Shown here one piece after another: positions 1 to 12,613 of a stretch of DNA of 64,000 nucleotides; the first letter of the stretch is position 1; each line of letters starts with the position of its first letter. The notes beneath the pieces were generated by a model. That model did not search any database, had not been told where the DNA came from, and saw only the letters and a list, made by a program, of their open reading frames with translations. Both the position numbers and the translations under genes were made by a program. The DNA lies in assembly GCF_003255815.1 (NCBI RefSeq), contig NC_037677.1, forward strand, positions 111,738,936 through 111,802,935, written 5' to 3'. The stretch comes from Theropithecus gelada. Lineage: Eukaryota > Chordata > Mammalia > Primates > Cercopithecidae.

Positions 1-764
1 ACATAAAACTAAATGAAGATAGGTAATTTTTCTCATGAACAAGTAGTCTTAAAACGAAGTACAAGTTACTAGTTTAAAACTATTTTGTACGTTTATATCT
101 CCCCCACCCCAAATTTTTGTTTGTGTGCTTATGGGCTTATGTGAGCAATATTCGTTTTGGAATAGTAATATAATAGTAATACATTAATGCAATTTGCATA
201 GGTATGCAAAATTAGAAAAACATAAAAGTATGTATTTTTAAATTTTTAAAAATACTTAATTTTAAATCACCTAGATAAATGTATTGGAAATGTACAGCTA
301 TAATTAGAATGTAATTGTAATTGCTTACCTGATGTAGAGTGTCTTCAGCTTCATCAGATTTTTAAACCAATCAGAATAAGTAAAGGTACAGGGTCACTTA
401 TTAGAGTAGCAAGGTGACTTTAAGTGAAGTTTTATATGAATTAAGGGAAAGAGCACCCTGTAGTATTATGACAGGATGGATAGCAGGACAAAAAGGAGAA
501 ATGAGACATTGCCTTACAAATAATGATAAGAAAAAAAATGGGGTACAGTGGCATGAGAGTAGATTTTATTGTATCGGCAGCAGTAGTAGAACTAATTTAG
601 TGAGAAATGGAGAGGAACTTCTTTCAGATTTATTCTGCTTTTAGTTGCCCATTCTGATGTACAAGCATTTCTGATCCTGGTAAGAATATTTCTGAGTAAA
701 TTTTATGTGCTTAACAGTCTTATGTATATCTACACATACAATACTCAGTTTTGTTCTCTTTTAG
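1..764 (+). other. ATRNL1: Intron upstream of the CUB exon (3' part)
   Basis: AT-rich sequence ending in a pyrimidine-rich stretch and the acceptor ttttag at 759-764. I see no recognisable repeat and no second gene. The open frame at 414-644 has no homology that I recognise and no coding signature. Confidence 0.8.
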
Positions 765-893
765 TGGTTTGATAGTCCCTGAAATAAGGGGCAATGAAAC
801 TGTGCCTGAAGTTGTTACTACATCTGGCTATGCACTGTTACATTTTTTTAGCGATGCTGCATATAATCTAACTGGTTTCAACATTTTCTATTC
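765..893 (+). CDS. ATRNL1: ATRNL1 exon: C-terminal part of CUB domain
   Basis: A 129-nt exon between acceptor ...ttttag (763-764 AG) and donor gtaagta (from 894). The first base completes a codon from the previous exon; 42 full codons follow; the last two bases (TC) make a serine codon with the first base of the next exon. The translation runs GLIVPEIRGNETVPEVV, then SGYALLHFFSDAAYNLTGF, then NIFY. This is the end of the CUB domain, an extracellular beta-sandwich module. Two N-glycosylation sequons are visible (NET and NLT). The length is a multiple of three and both borders are in the same phase, so skipping it would remove 43 residues without a frameshift. There is no in-frame stop. Confidence 0.95.
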
Positions 894-2205
894 GTAAGTA
901 TTTTTTTAAAATTCCATGTTTTAATGATTCTTGTAATTTAATGTAAAAGAGGTTTTTTTGGTTTATTTTTGTTAATGTCTTATATACCAGAAGCAGACTA
1001 CTGTGTAAAATTTCAAATTAGTATGTAGGATCCCTTCTTAAGTGACATAAAATCTTAATAGTATGCCACAAAATGTGATCTAAGCCTATCAGTTTGGTTG
1101 AAAATTAATTATGAAATTTACAATTGTTTGTTGGCAAGTGATTAGGTGAACAAATACTAGTGTAACTTTACTGGTAGCAACAGATGTGTGAGACTGCACA
1201 GAGCTGTGAACTGCCTTTCAGTGCTTTAAGGCATATCACTTGTAATTTGAAGAGGATTATGGGAGCTAAGTTTTTGTAGTCTCTATTGCAGAGACTGTAC
1301 TGAATGCTGTACATACATTATGTCATTTAATTACCTTCAGTTCTGTCAGGTTGGGTATATTTCCCATTTACACTTGAGGAAATTGTGGCTTAAGAGATAC
1401 GTGGCTGTATACCACTATCTCCTCTAAAATAAGAAAAGTAATATTCATTGTGAATCTATTATATGCCTGACACTTTATAAACATTTTTATATCTAGAAGA
1501 TTGAGGGTAAAGTAATGAGAGATGCTTTCAGATGCTTTCACAGGAATGGCTAGAGAGGAAGTCTATATATTATTTTTTTTCTTCAGAATGTAAAAATTGA
1601 TAACCAGAGAATTTTTCACCAGAAATATTCTAAGTATCTTTGAATTAACAATTTATTATGGAATTATTTATCCTACAATGTATCCAAGTATGTATGCAAG
1701 GAATAACAAATATATAGTAGAATATAATCAGTTAAAGAGTCTTAAAACTAAATATGATAAACATCCCTTTCCTTCCGTGAGAGTGTACAGGTGATAGCAT
1801 GCTCTTTAAATATTATACAGCCAAGTTATGTCTTGACTTCTCATATAGTTTTGAATATTCATGAATTTAATTTTTTTAATGTAAAATATACATTCAAAAT
1901 ATTTGAGTACTTAAGTCTTTACAAAACATTTTGCTTGGAACTGTACAGATCCTGCAGATGTTGAGCATGTAGTCATTAGACATTTGGAGTCTTGGTATCA
2001 AAGTAAATCTGTTGAATAAACTAAGACCAACTGCAAATAAATACTAACAATTTCATAAGAGTAAGAGGATAAAGAGTAAAGAATTACATTGTGAAATTAT
2101 GTTACATTTATAAGCACATAGGACACAGTATAAAAATTATAAAGTTTATGATGTATCAACCAAAATTCTTTTTCAGTTTTAATACATATGAATTATATTT
2201 TACAG
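894..2205 (+). other. ATRNL1: Intron (1,312 bp)
   Basis: Starts gtaagta and ends ttacag. It holds a probable weak MIR fragment on the minus strand around 1270-1415 (a degraded version of the MIR stretch resembling 'ccatttacacttgaggaaa'). The rest is unremarkable AT-rich DNA. Confidence 0.8.
1270..1415 (-). mobile_element. MIR SINE fragment, degraded
   Basis: On the plus strand the sequence near 1355-1385 (tttcccatttacacttgagg) resembles the reverse complement of the conserved MIR core. It is highly diverged and the edges are uncertain. Confidence 0.45.
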
Positions 2206-2414
2206 AATCAATTCTTGTCCTAACAATTGCTCTGGTCATGGGAAGTGCACAACTAGTATCTCTGTTCCAAGTCAAGTATATTGTGAATGTGATAAATACT
2301 GGAAGGGTGAAGCTTGTGATATTCCTTACTGTAAAGCCAATTGCGGTAGTCCAGATCATGGTTACTGTGACCTAACGGGAGAAAAATTATGTGTCTGCAA
2401 TGATAGTTGGCAAG
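2206..2414 (+). CDS. ATRNL1: ATRNL1 exon: two EGF-like modules
   Basis: A 209-nt exon between acceptor tttacag and donor gtaagc. The first base finishes a serine codon, 69 codons follow, and the final G starts a glycine codon completed at 24040. The translation opens SINSCPNNCSGHGKC and continues through VYCECDKYWKGEACDIPYC to CVCNDSWQG. The Cys spacing gives a complete six-cysteine EGF-like module and five cysteines of a second one, whose last cysteine (PDC) is in the next exon. Sequons NCS and NDS are present. The modules are extracellular and link the CUB domain to the kelch propeller. An AG inside the polypyrimidine region at 2174-2175 is a possible decoy acceptor, but using it would not keep the family reading. 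Confidence 0.96.
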
Positions 2415-4094
2415 GTAAGCACGTGTGGTGTGATGGCTTTTGAAACATTGATTCATATGTGTAATAGATTAATACAAATTCCACATTTATTTGTTTCGTT
2501 ATAGTTTGCACACCCAAACCTCATGTATTTACTTTTATTTTTAGAATGTTCAGATTAATAATCAACTTCTTAATTTTTTTGTCACAAATAGAATTAATTG
2601 GCAGAGATTTTGTCTCCATACTACTTTGAAGACTAAACGAAGTGATATATGAAACTGAATTGTTAGGTGTGTGATCATTATGGTCTTCTGTAATTTGTTG
2701 TCGACTCTCCCCAAATTTGGTGACTTCACTGAATTTAATGTGGTGCATTCAAATTTGATTTATAAGGGTAATATAAATAGTATATTACAAAAATAAATGC
2801 CCATCTTACAAGGTACTGCAGTATATGAAACTTATTTCTTAGGAAAGGCTGACATCTTGTGGCTATTTTAAAAAGAACTGGAATATTTTTAAAAGTATTT
2901 TAGCTGCCTATTGCAAAAGTCAGATTCCTAGGAAAGAATATCTAAGTAACTTTTATAAATATCTATCATCAAAGATTAAGTTTACACTATACTGAAGAAT
3001 GTTGGCTTACTTGTTTATCTGGATATAAAATAATAAATATTGTCATTATGAAATTAAGAGAGATACTTAGTTATACATACACCTACCCACCTAGAGTTTA
3101 CTTTTTGCTAGTTGCATTTACATATGAAGAGCTTCCTTTGTGCCAACATATTAATCCTGTTGAAATAGGGAAATTAGACTCAATAATTACATAACCTGAA
3201 GTACTTGATTATGTGTTACTATAATACAGTGTAATAAATAGTAGCAATAGTTCCCAAGTTAAAAACCAAAGACAACATACTCTTCATGTAGTTGTATTCA
3301 TTATTGCTGAGATGATGTTTTCAAAAAAGTGTTGTTGAGTATGTTCAGTACTTACTTAGAGGAATTATTTTAGGCTTTGTATAAATTATGCCTGTCTTAA
3401 GCTCATGTTAGCTCATAAAAAATATTAGGTATGTCAACTGCACAAAAGATCCATGATTTCTTATTAAATCAAATTTGGTTACCAATTACAATTATGACAG
3501 ATACAAATTTCTAAATGTTCTATAATTACAGGGACATGTATTTTAAGTGACTCTTTTAATCGTTTGTGACTTTTCTTCCCCCCAAAAGTGCCTTGAGTTG
3601 TAATTTTATTTTCATTTCTGACGTGAAGCTAAAATAACTGTCTTTTCTATAGAGACAATGGTCTATCCGTATTATATTTAATTTAAGGCCTGATAAATAG
3701 AAATATAGCTCATACACACAGTATTTTCCAAACTGGTCTTCAATTGCCATTCGTCTGCACCTCATTTCAGCAGTCTTAAAAGCAAATGAGTGATACATTT
3801 GTATAACATTCTCTGAACAGTTCTGTCCCCTTTTCTGTTTTTTATTTACTTTCATTAGTCCTTCTTTGAAATGCTTTATTTTGTGAGTCTTGTAATATAG
3901 ATCTGATTCAAAGCGTTATGAGTTTTTTCTGGCCTTTGATTTTTGGCCTTTTCATATCCTATTATTCTCATCAGTAATGTCCCAAATCATAAGAATTCCT
4001 GAATCTAATATATCTATAAGCAAATGGAAATGGGGAAGCAAATACTGGGTATGTTCACTTTAAAAGCAAAGTTATAATAGCAATAATCTAAGAA

Positions 4095-4165
4095 ATGCAT
4101 CTCTATGTATGTGTATGTGTGAGTGTGTATGCATATATACACATTTATTTATAAATACATATACA
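4095..4165. repeat. TG/TATG-rich microsatellite
   Basis: Short imperfect alternation of tatg, tgtg and atac units (for example gtatgtgtatgtgtgagtg). Too short and interrupted to suggest high instability. Confidence 0.6.
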
Positions 4166-4855
4166 TTTTTTATGGAGAATAGTGTGAAAGTCCTTTGTAA
4201 ATTATAAAATGCAGAAATAAGACCAATTTTTATACCATTTTCTTAATAATTAAGGAAATGATTTCTCCATTTATATGTTTGAAGGTAGAGGGCTGGTAAA
4301 TGAGATAGTATGGTGTTTTCGAAATAAATTATGTGCAGACTGGTTACTTTGTGCCTCAAACCTGATCCTGATTCTGTATTTAAGGAAGCATAGCTCCAAA
4401 GTAGGTAGGATTGTGAGCAAAATCATTCAGGGGAAAATGATGTTTTTATTTCAGATATATAGAATGGGAAGGAATCAGTGAGGTAAGAAGAGATAGATTT
4501 GCTTCTAGGACAAATGGGGAATGATCAAAGAATGAGAGACATTTGAAAATGCGCACTACTGAGGCGATCTTTATGAGGTTCAAAATCGGGTAGTTTTATA
4601 CAAGGTGTTATTTGGAACTGGATTCTTTAGGTTAGAGTAACAGATTGTTGTTATCTCCATTATATTTTATCCCTTGTTGTTGCTTGACTTATTCTGTTTG
4701 CCTCTATGCTAATGTATATTTTTAAAAAATGAGTTACCCTTTAGAAACTTGGGTTTTATTAAGATAACACAGAGGAAAAACTTAGCTTTATATTAAGTCT
4801 GGAGTTCCTTCCTAACATTTCTCTTTTGCTTAACCTACCTGGTCTCTGTGTGTCA

Positions 4856-5155
4856 TTTTTTTCTTTGGTTTTTCTTTTTCTTTGAGATAGGATCTCACTC
4901 TGTGGCTCAGGCTAGAGTGCAGTGGCATGATCACAGCTCTTTGCAGCCTTGACTTTCCATGCTGAAATGATCCTCTCAACTCAGCCTCCTGAGTAGCTGG
5001 CACCACAAGTTGCACACCACCATTCCCAGCTAATTAAAATTTTTTTTCGTAGAGATGAGGTCTTTCTGTGTTGCTCAGGCTGGTCTCAAACTCCTGGGCT
5101 CCAGTGATCCTCCCACCTTGGCCTTTAGAGTAGCTGGGACTACTCGAGGGCACAC
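4856..5155 (-). mobile_element. Old Alu (AluJ-like), reverse orientation
   Basis: An interrupted T-rich stretch is followed by gagataggatctcactctg, then ggctagagtgcagtggcatg and gcctcctgagtagctggcac, which is the reverse complement of an Alu starting at its A-tail. Divergence is high. The end is abnormal: after the left-monomer cctcccaccttggcc it reads gagtagctgggactact instead of the usual Alu 5' end. Confidence 0.9.
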
Positions 5156-5289
5156 AAGTTTGTTATATAATATTTAATTTTGTCATAATGTATAGTTGTC
5201 AGAGATAATGATATATACATATTAAATATATGACTAAAAGTACAGGGACCTGTGTAGACTCATCTGCTTCTATGATAGTAAAATAGAAA

Positions 5290-5880
5290 AAATAGACTTC
5301 ATTTTTAAGAGTAGTTTTATGTTCACAGGAAGATTGAGCAGAAGCTACAGAAAATTCCCATTTACCTCCTGCCCCAATGCATACACAGCCTCTCTCATTA
5401 TCACTATCTCCCCCAGAGTGTATATTTGTTACAGTTCATGAGCTCACATTGACAAATCATTATTAACCAAAGTCATAGTTTACATTAGGGTTCACTGTCA
5501 GTGTTGGACGTTCTGTGGGTTTGGACAAATGTATCATTACATGCATCCACCATTATAGTATCAACAGAATAGTTTTTTTAACCTACAAATCCCCTATGCT
5601 CTGCCTATTCATTCTTTCCTCCCCCTACCCCTGCCAACCACTGATCTTTTTACTGTCTCCATAGTATTGCCTTTTCCCAAATATCATATAGTTGTAATCA
5701 TATAGTATGTAGCTTTTTATGATTGGTCTTTTTGACTTGACAGGATACATTTAACTTTCCTCCATGTCTTTTTATGGCTTGATAGCTAATTCCTTTTCAG
5801 CACTGAATAATATTCCATTGTATGGATGTACCAGTGTATCCATTCACCTACTGAAGGACATCTTGGTTGCTTCTGTAAAA
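5290..5880 (-). mobile_element. L1 (old, L1M-type) 3' fragment
   Basis: The plus strand carries reverse-complement L1 3' sequence, including attcccatttacctcctgcc, taatattccattgtatggat and gaaggacatcttggttgc. It is truncated and has no coding capacity. Confidence 0.8.
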
Positions 5881-6129
5881 TTTGTTTAAATTTTAATAAG
5901 TCACCTGAGGGAAAAAGGCAACTTTGAAAAGCACTGATCTCTTAAAATGGCTTCCAAACATTGGGATAGATGATCAATTTTTATAAGACATCAAAAGCAA
6001 CATATAACAAATTGAATTCATGTTCATGTGTAAAGAATACAATAGAACAATAATTTTCAAAGTAGATTCCAAGGTATGATGTTCCTCCCACCAACTCCCG
6101 TCCGAGTAGTTGTGTGTTTCTCTGTTTTA

Positions 6130-6823
<694 letters not shown>

Positions 6824-8039
6824 GTTACTACGTTTAGATTGGATAAAATCTGTATGCAAATATTAGATCATTCAGATATTTTCCTGTGGCTGATAAATGA
6901 CATAAACTATAATAAGTAGCACTGGCCCATTCATCTCTAGAATGTTCATTAGAGAGAAATAGGCTTTCACCTTATTTCAACAACTTAGTTTTGCTTCTCT
7001 CAACCTGTTCTCTAAATAATACAAAAGGATATTGAGTAGCTCACAGGAGAAATGAGAAGACTGGATAAACTATTGTTGGAAAGAGGCCAGATACAAAGAA
7101 AGGCTAGGCCTACAGTAAAGATGAAGCCAAAGGAAAGTTTGAGTAGGACATTCCTGTCATTGCCACAGGATCCTGGGTTACTACCAGTGGCACCGTTAAA
7201 GTAGGTACTGCATGCTACAGGAATGGAGAGAAAGAATTGTAAATTGTCTTTACACCTTTGCATCACTTATTAAGACTGAGTCCTGCTTAATAGTATCTGC
7301 TTGGCTAAACCTAGGTCTTGTCCATACCATGGGTACCTAGAGATGTGAAATAGGGAATTTAACTTTTCTGTTATCTGTAGTGAAAGAGGTTCTCTTTCTG
7401 AACAAAATTCACACAATAAAGGATCCTCCCAAACATAGGAAAGGGGATTCAAATGATTGAGATTCCCAAACAAAAAATTCAAATGATACATTTTTAACTC
7501 CAGATTGTTACCATAATTAACAAGGAATGGGCCAATTTGTTCTCTCATGTCTACTCAGAGGAACTTTGCAGTGTGGACTAGATGTAGGGGTAGACAGGTT
7601 AAGCAACAAACCAGCTTAATTTTTTCAGCATACAATTTTTTCTTAATGTATTACAACAGATTTTTTTCCCCTGTTCTACAGAGAACAGTGAAAAATAGGT
7701 CACCATCATTTATATATAAGACAGTTGCTTAACTATTATCAAATTGTTCCTGTTCCTTTTCTATTCCAGAATGTCCTGCTCAATCCTATTGCTCGATTCT
7801 TTTAAATGTCTTCAGGACATTTTTATGTTTTTAGTATTCCTTTTTAATTCAATTCAGGTACGGTTCTCATATAAGGATTGAAGTTGACTGTTTTAAACTC
7901 TTAAATTATTGATTGAAATATAGGATCTGGAAATGTAAATCATGTAATTTAATAGTTTTGTTGCATAGTGCCTCTGATCTTTATTTAAAGTCACACTTTA
8001 TTGTAACTTACTCCAGTTTCTCAGATGCTCTTTGTCCCT

Positions 8040-8347
8040 CACTATCTGAAGACCTTTCTTAATTCCAAAGTTCTTCCTAGAAAACCCTTACCCCATTTAT
8101 ATTCTAAGTCCAGGTCAGATCCCCCTGTAATATGCTGTCATAGGACCCTATCTTTTAAATTTATAGCATTTATCACAGTTTATAATTATATGCTTGTGTG
8201 ATTCTTTGATTATCTTTCCCAGTGGAATATAAACTCCAAGAAGTTAAGAATGATTATGTTTTGATCATCCTCGCATTTCCAGAACCTAATATAGTGCATG
8301 GCATGTACTAGCCACTGGAATTTGTTTGTTGTTGAATGAATGAATTA
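8040..8347 (+). mobile_element. L2 (LINE-2) 3' end
   Basis: Shows the L2 tail: tagcatttatcacagtttat, an 'aaactccaagaagttaagaa'-type stretch, then 'agtgcatggcatgtacta', ending ttgttgaatgaatgaatt. Strongly diverged. Confidence 0.75.
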
Positions 8348-9084
8348 GAAATGTATTAGTTTACTAGTGTAGTGATATGTAGACATTCAATTAGAGATAT
8401 TTTATAAGATTATTTCTCTAATAAATTATGTTATTTGCTTCCTGTATAATTACTTCCAAACATTGAAGGAAGCTATTGAATTTGAACATTTAAAATGTTA
8501 CTTTATCAAGCATTAGTTCTTGGAATCTTGGTCTTATTTTGTTTCAATCTTTTGGCTTTAGATTTTAACATTTGCCATTGGGTGGCAGTATTGACTACCA
8601 GAAAACGCACTTAAACTCTGGCATTCAAATTGTAAAAACTTGGTAGTTTTGTTTGACTTAGAAAAATGTAAAATCTTTCAACTCAAATTTATGAATATTT
8701 TATCTGAGGTATTTTATCTTGGTTAGTCATATAACATATAAGGACATATTTAGTTATTTTAGGATAGTATGTAAGTACACATGAGATTATAGGTTGCCTT
8801 GAAATTCACAAAGTAGCTTACATTTTCCTTTAGAAATAGAATAATAATGAACACGGTCAATCTATTTCTTCTCTTTTAACTTTGAGGAGGGAGAAGTGAC
8901 AGGTAATGCATTTAATTCCAATAAATTCTTCCCACTTAACAAAAACAGCAGATCTGACTTTTTTGTGAGAGCTAATTAAATTTTTACTCTTAACCTACTA
9001 AGAAAGTTGACTGTTTAAAAATAAAAGTAGCATTAAAATGTGTATATGACAGCCCTCTTTCATGAATTCATTTATTTATTTTTT

Positions 9085-10300
9085 TCATTTATTAATGTAA
9101 AAAAATTTTTTTTGAGCTCTATTAAGTGCTAGGCACTGCTCTAGGTCCTTGGGATACATCATGGAACAAAGAAGACAAAGATCCTTGTGGAACTTACATT
9201 CAAGCTAGGAGAGACAGACCCTAAATAATAAATATAAATTATATAGTATGTTAGATGGTGATAAGTACAATGGAAAATTAAAGTTGAACAGAGAAAGAGG
9301 AATAGAAAGATCTGGGGGTTACATTTAAAATGTGATGATATGCTTAGGTTTTATTGAAAAGATGACATGTGAGAAAAGACTTCAAGCAAGTGAGAGAGTT
9401 CAACCATATAGATATCAAGGGGAAGAACATTCTAGGCAGAGAGAACTGTCAGTTCAAAGACCCTAAGGTAGGAGCAAGCCAGGTGTGCATGAGGACCAGT
9501 ATAAAGGCCATTGTGGCTAGAATTGAATTACTGATGGGGAGATTAGTCAGATATGAACTCAGAGAAGTTACACAACAAGGGAGATGGTTGGGGATGTGGA
9601 ATTAAGGGGTTGCCGGAGGGGATGGAGATCAGTGAAGGATGGAGCTATATCAGCTAAATATTCTTAGCTTTGTAGACCATTGTAAGGATTTTGACTCTTA
9701 CCCTAAGTGAAATGAGGGAGCCATTGAAGGATTTTGAGCAGAAGATTAATATTATATGGCTTAGTTTTATAAAGCTCCTATTTCTACCAGAGAATAGACT
9801 GTAGTAGCAGTGTACCAGTTCGGAGGCTACTGCTATAATCTAGGTGAGAGATGATGATGATGGTAGCTTAGACAAGTTGATAGCTGTGGAGGTGGTGACA
9901 ATTGCTTGAATACTGAATGTGATTTTAAATGAAGGATTAATAGGATTTGCTGATGGTCTGGATGTGGGGGGTGAGGGAAAGAGGAGTCAAAGATGACTAA
10001 GGTTTTTTGGTTTGAGCAGATGGAAAGACAGAGTTGTCATGAACTAATATGAGGAAGATTTTAGGAAGAATATTTGGTTATGGTATGCCAAGTTAGAGAT
10101 GTCTTTGAGATATCAGAAAGGAGATAGTGAGGAGGCAGTTGGATATATGGATCTGGAAGTTGATGGAGAGAGATCTGTACTGTAGATATAAATTTGGAGG
10201 TTAGTTGGCTTAAATATTAAGTTGGAAACCATTGAGGAAATCGGATGAGATTACCAGGGAAGTTAGCATAGAGATAGAGAATAGAACCAATGACTGAACT
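9085..10300 (-). mobile_element. L2 (LINE-2), 3' half including ORF remnant
   Basis: On the minus strand this reads as the L2 3' portion. The tail region lies at 9110-9200 (reverse of the 'tgcctggcac' end), followed by degraded reverse-transcriptase C-terminal coding sequence up to about 10200. Plus-strand landmarks are tctaggcagagagaactgtc, ttgtagaccattgtaagg and ggatttgctgatggtctgga. Several stops and indels; not functional. Confidence 0.8.
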
Positions 10301-10612
10301 ATGGGTCACAACAAAATTCAGAGTATTCTGTGCTAGGCATATAAATTCCTTTCTTAGATAAGTTTGCCTTAGGTTGAACTATTTATAGCCACTTATTTTG
10401 TTGCCTCTGACTTTATAAGATTTTGTTGCCTCTGACTGTGTAGGACAATGTAAAATGAGCAAATCCTCCTCTCAATATAGCTCATTCTACGTTTGTCGTT
10501 TTCAGCCGATCAGAACCAAGGTCTTAAATCTTTCTTGCAGTTGCTTTTTAAATGCTGTGTATTGCCCTGTCCATATTCTTAACATGGTTTATCAATTTTC
10601 TTCAAAGCATAA

Positions 10613-11393
<781 letters not shown>

Positions 11394-12556
11394 CATGAAA
11401 ATTCTTAGAATGAATGTTTCTTAATGTTATTTCAATTTATGGAGGAACTCTTCTCTATTCACAATTAAAGTTATCTTGGGAAAGTCAATTAACTATCTGG
11501 TTATAAATTTCATTATTTGTACAAAGAGATTATTTGCCCTTGTCTGAGTCTTGGGATGCTAACTAGATCAAAGTGAATTGAAATAGTGTCTTGCTGTATA
11601 TGCTTGACTGGCTGATATTACAGTAGCAGTTTCCTTTTTAGTAAGTAGACATTTTGTAATAGTTCAATTTAGTAAAATCTTCTCTCTGCAGTGGGGTTCA
11701 GTACATTTTATTAATAAAGATTTGAATTTGTAAATAATATTTGTACATTAGGCAACTGTTTAGATATTCTGTGAGCATTATACATTCACCAGTCTAATAA
11801 AATGGGCAGTTTAACTTTTGTACCTAGAAGAAATTTTGGCATACATGCTTTCATTATTTTATAATTTATTATTTTAGATGTTTTTGAAATATAATTTTGA
11901 CGGTTATGATTATTCAAAAAAATTGGTCTTCAAAATTTTTGAAGTTAGTCTTTTCTAAGAAGACATATTTTGATAATACCAGGAGTTTTCAAAATGTGTG
12001 CTGCAAGGATTATATAAGGAGATGGGTGGGGATAGGATGGAAGATAAGTGACTCTTTCCTGCCTCATCACTTTGCAATATTTTAAATATTGAGATTCCTT
12101 GTAAAACTTTGTTTTAAGCCTTCCACAGCCCACAAAGAGTAAATTGGAAACCACTGATCTTTAAACAAGAGGGCAATTTGTTTCCGTGCTACAATAGCAT
12201 CATTGACCTAAACTCTAAGAACCAAGTATTCTTGGAACAGATCTAGTATAATGATTACCACTCATACAATTCATTGTCTTATAAAATTAACAGATTGTCA
12301 GAATAGTTGTGGATATTTAAAATAGACAAAAGTTAATACCTGGCCTTTGGAGATTGATTTTATGGGTCTAGAACATGTGTAGAATACTTTGGATACTGTA
12401 ACAAAATCAAAATTTTTAAATGATGTTAGAAGAGAGAACTCTTGCATTGAAATCTGGTTTTGATTTTTATTGGAGAACTTCAGTTTCAGTACACACTAAA
12501 TCATAAGACTATTTCTGGAATGATTACAATAAGCTACATTTACCCGTCTTGCTCTT

Positions 12557-12613
12557 TTTTTTTTTTTTTTTTTTTTGAGACGGGATTACAGGCTTGAGCC
12601 ACCGCGCCCAGCC
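12557..12613 (-). mobile_element. Internally deleted mini-Alu with intact target-site duplication
   Basis: The plus strand has a T-run, then gagacgggattacaggcttg and agccaccgcgcccagcc. It therefore joins the extreme 3' end of an Alu (A-tail plus about six bases) to about 30 bases from its 5' end, with roughly 240 bp of the middle absent. Perfect 12-base direct repeats cgtcttgctctt flank it at 12545-12556 and 12614-12625, so both original ends of the insertion are retained. Confidence 0.93.

Noticed and set aside
414..644. Possible extra upstream exon of ATRNL1
   Set aside because: No acceptor/donor pair in a phase that would connect to 765, and no attractin-family residues.
2156..2456. Two minus-strand open frames over the EGF exon
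   Set aside because: They are shadows of the real plus-strand exon at 2206-2414.
3556..3855. 99-codon minus-strand open frame with an ATG
   Set aside because: No recognisable domain, no splice context and no neighbouring coding signal in an intron; chance is the simpler reading, though conservation was not testable here.
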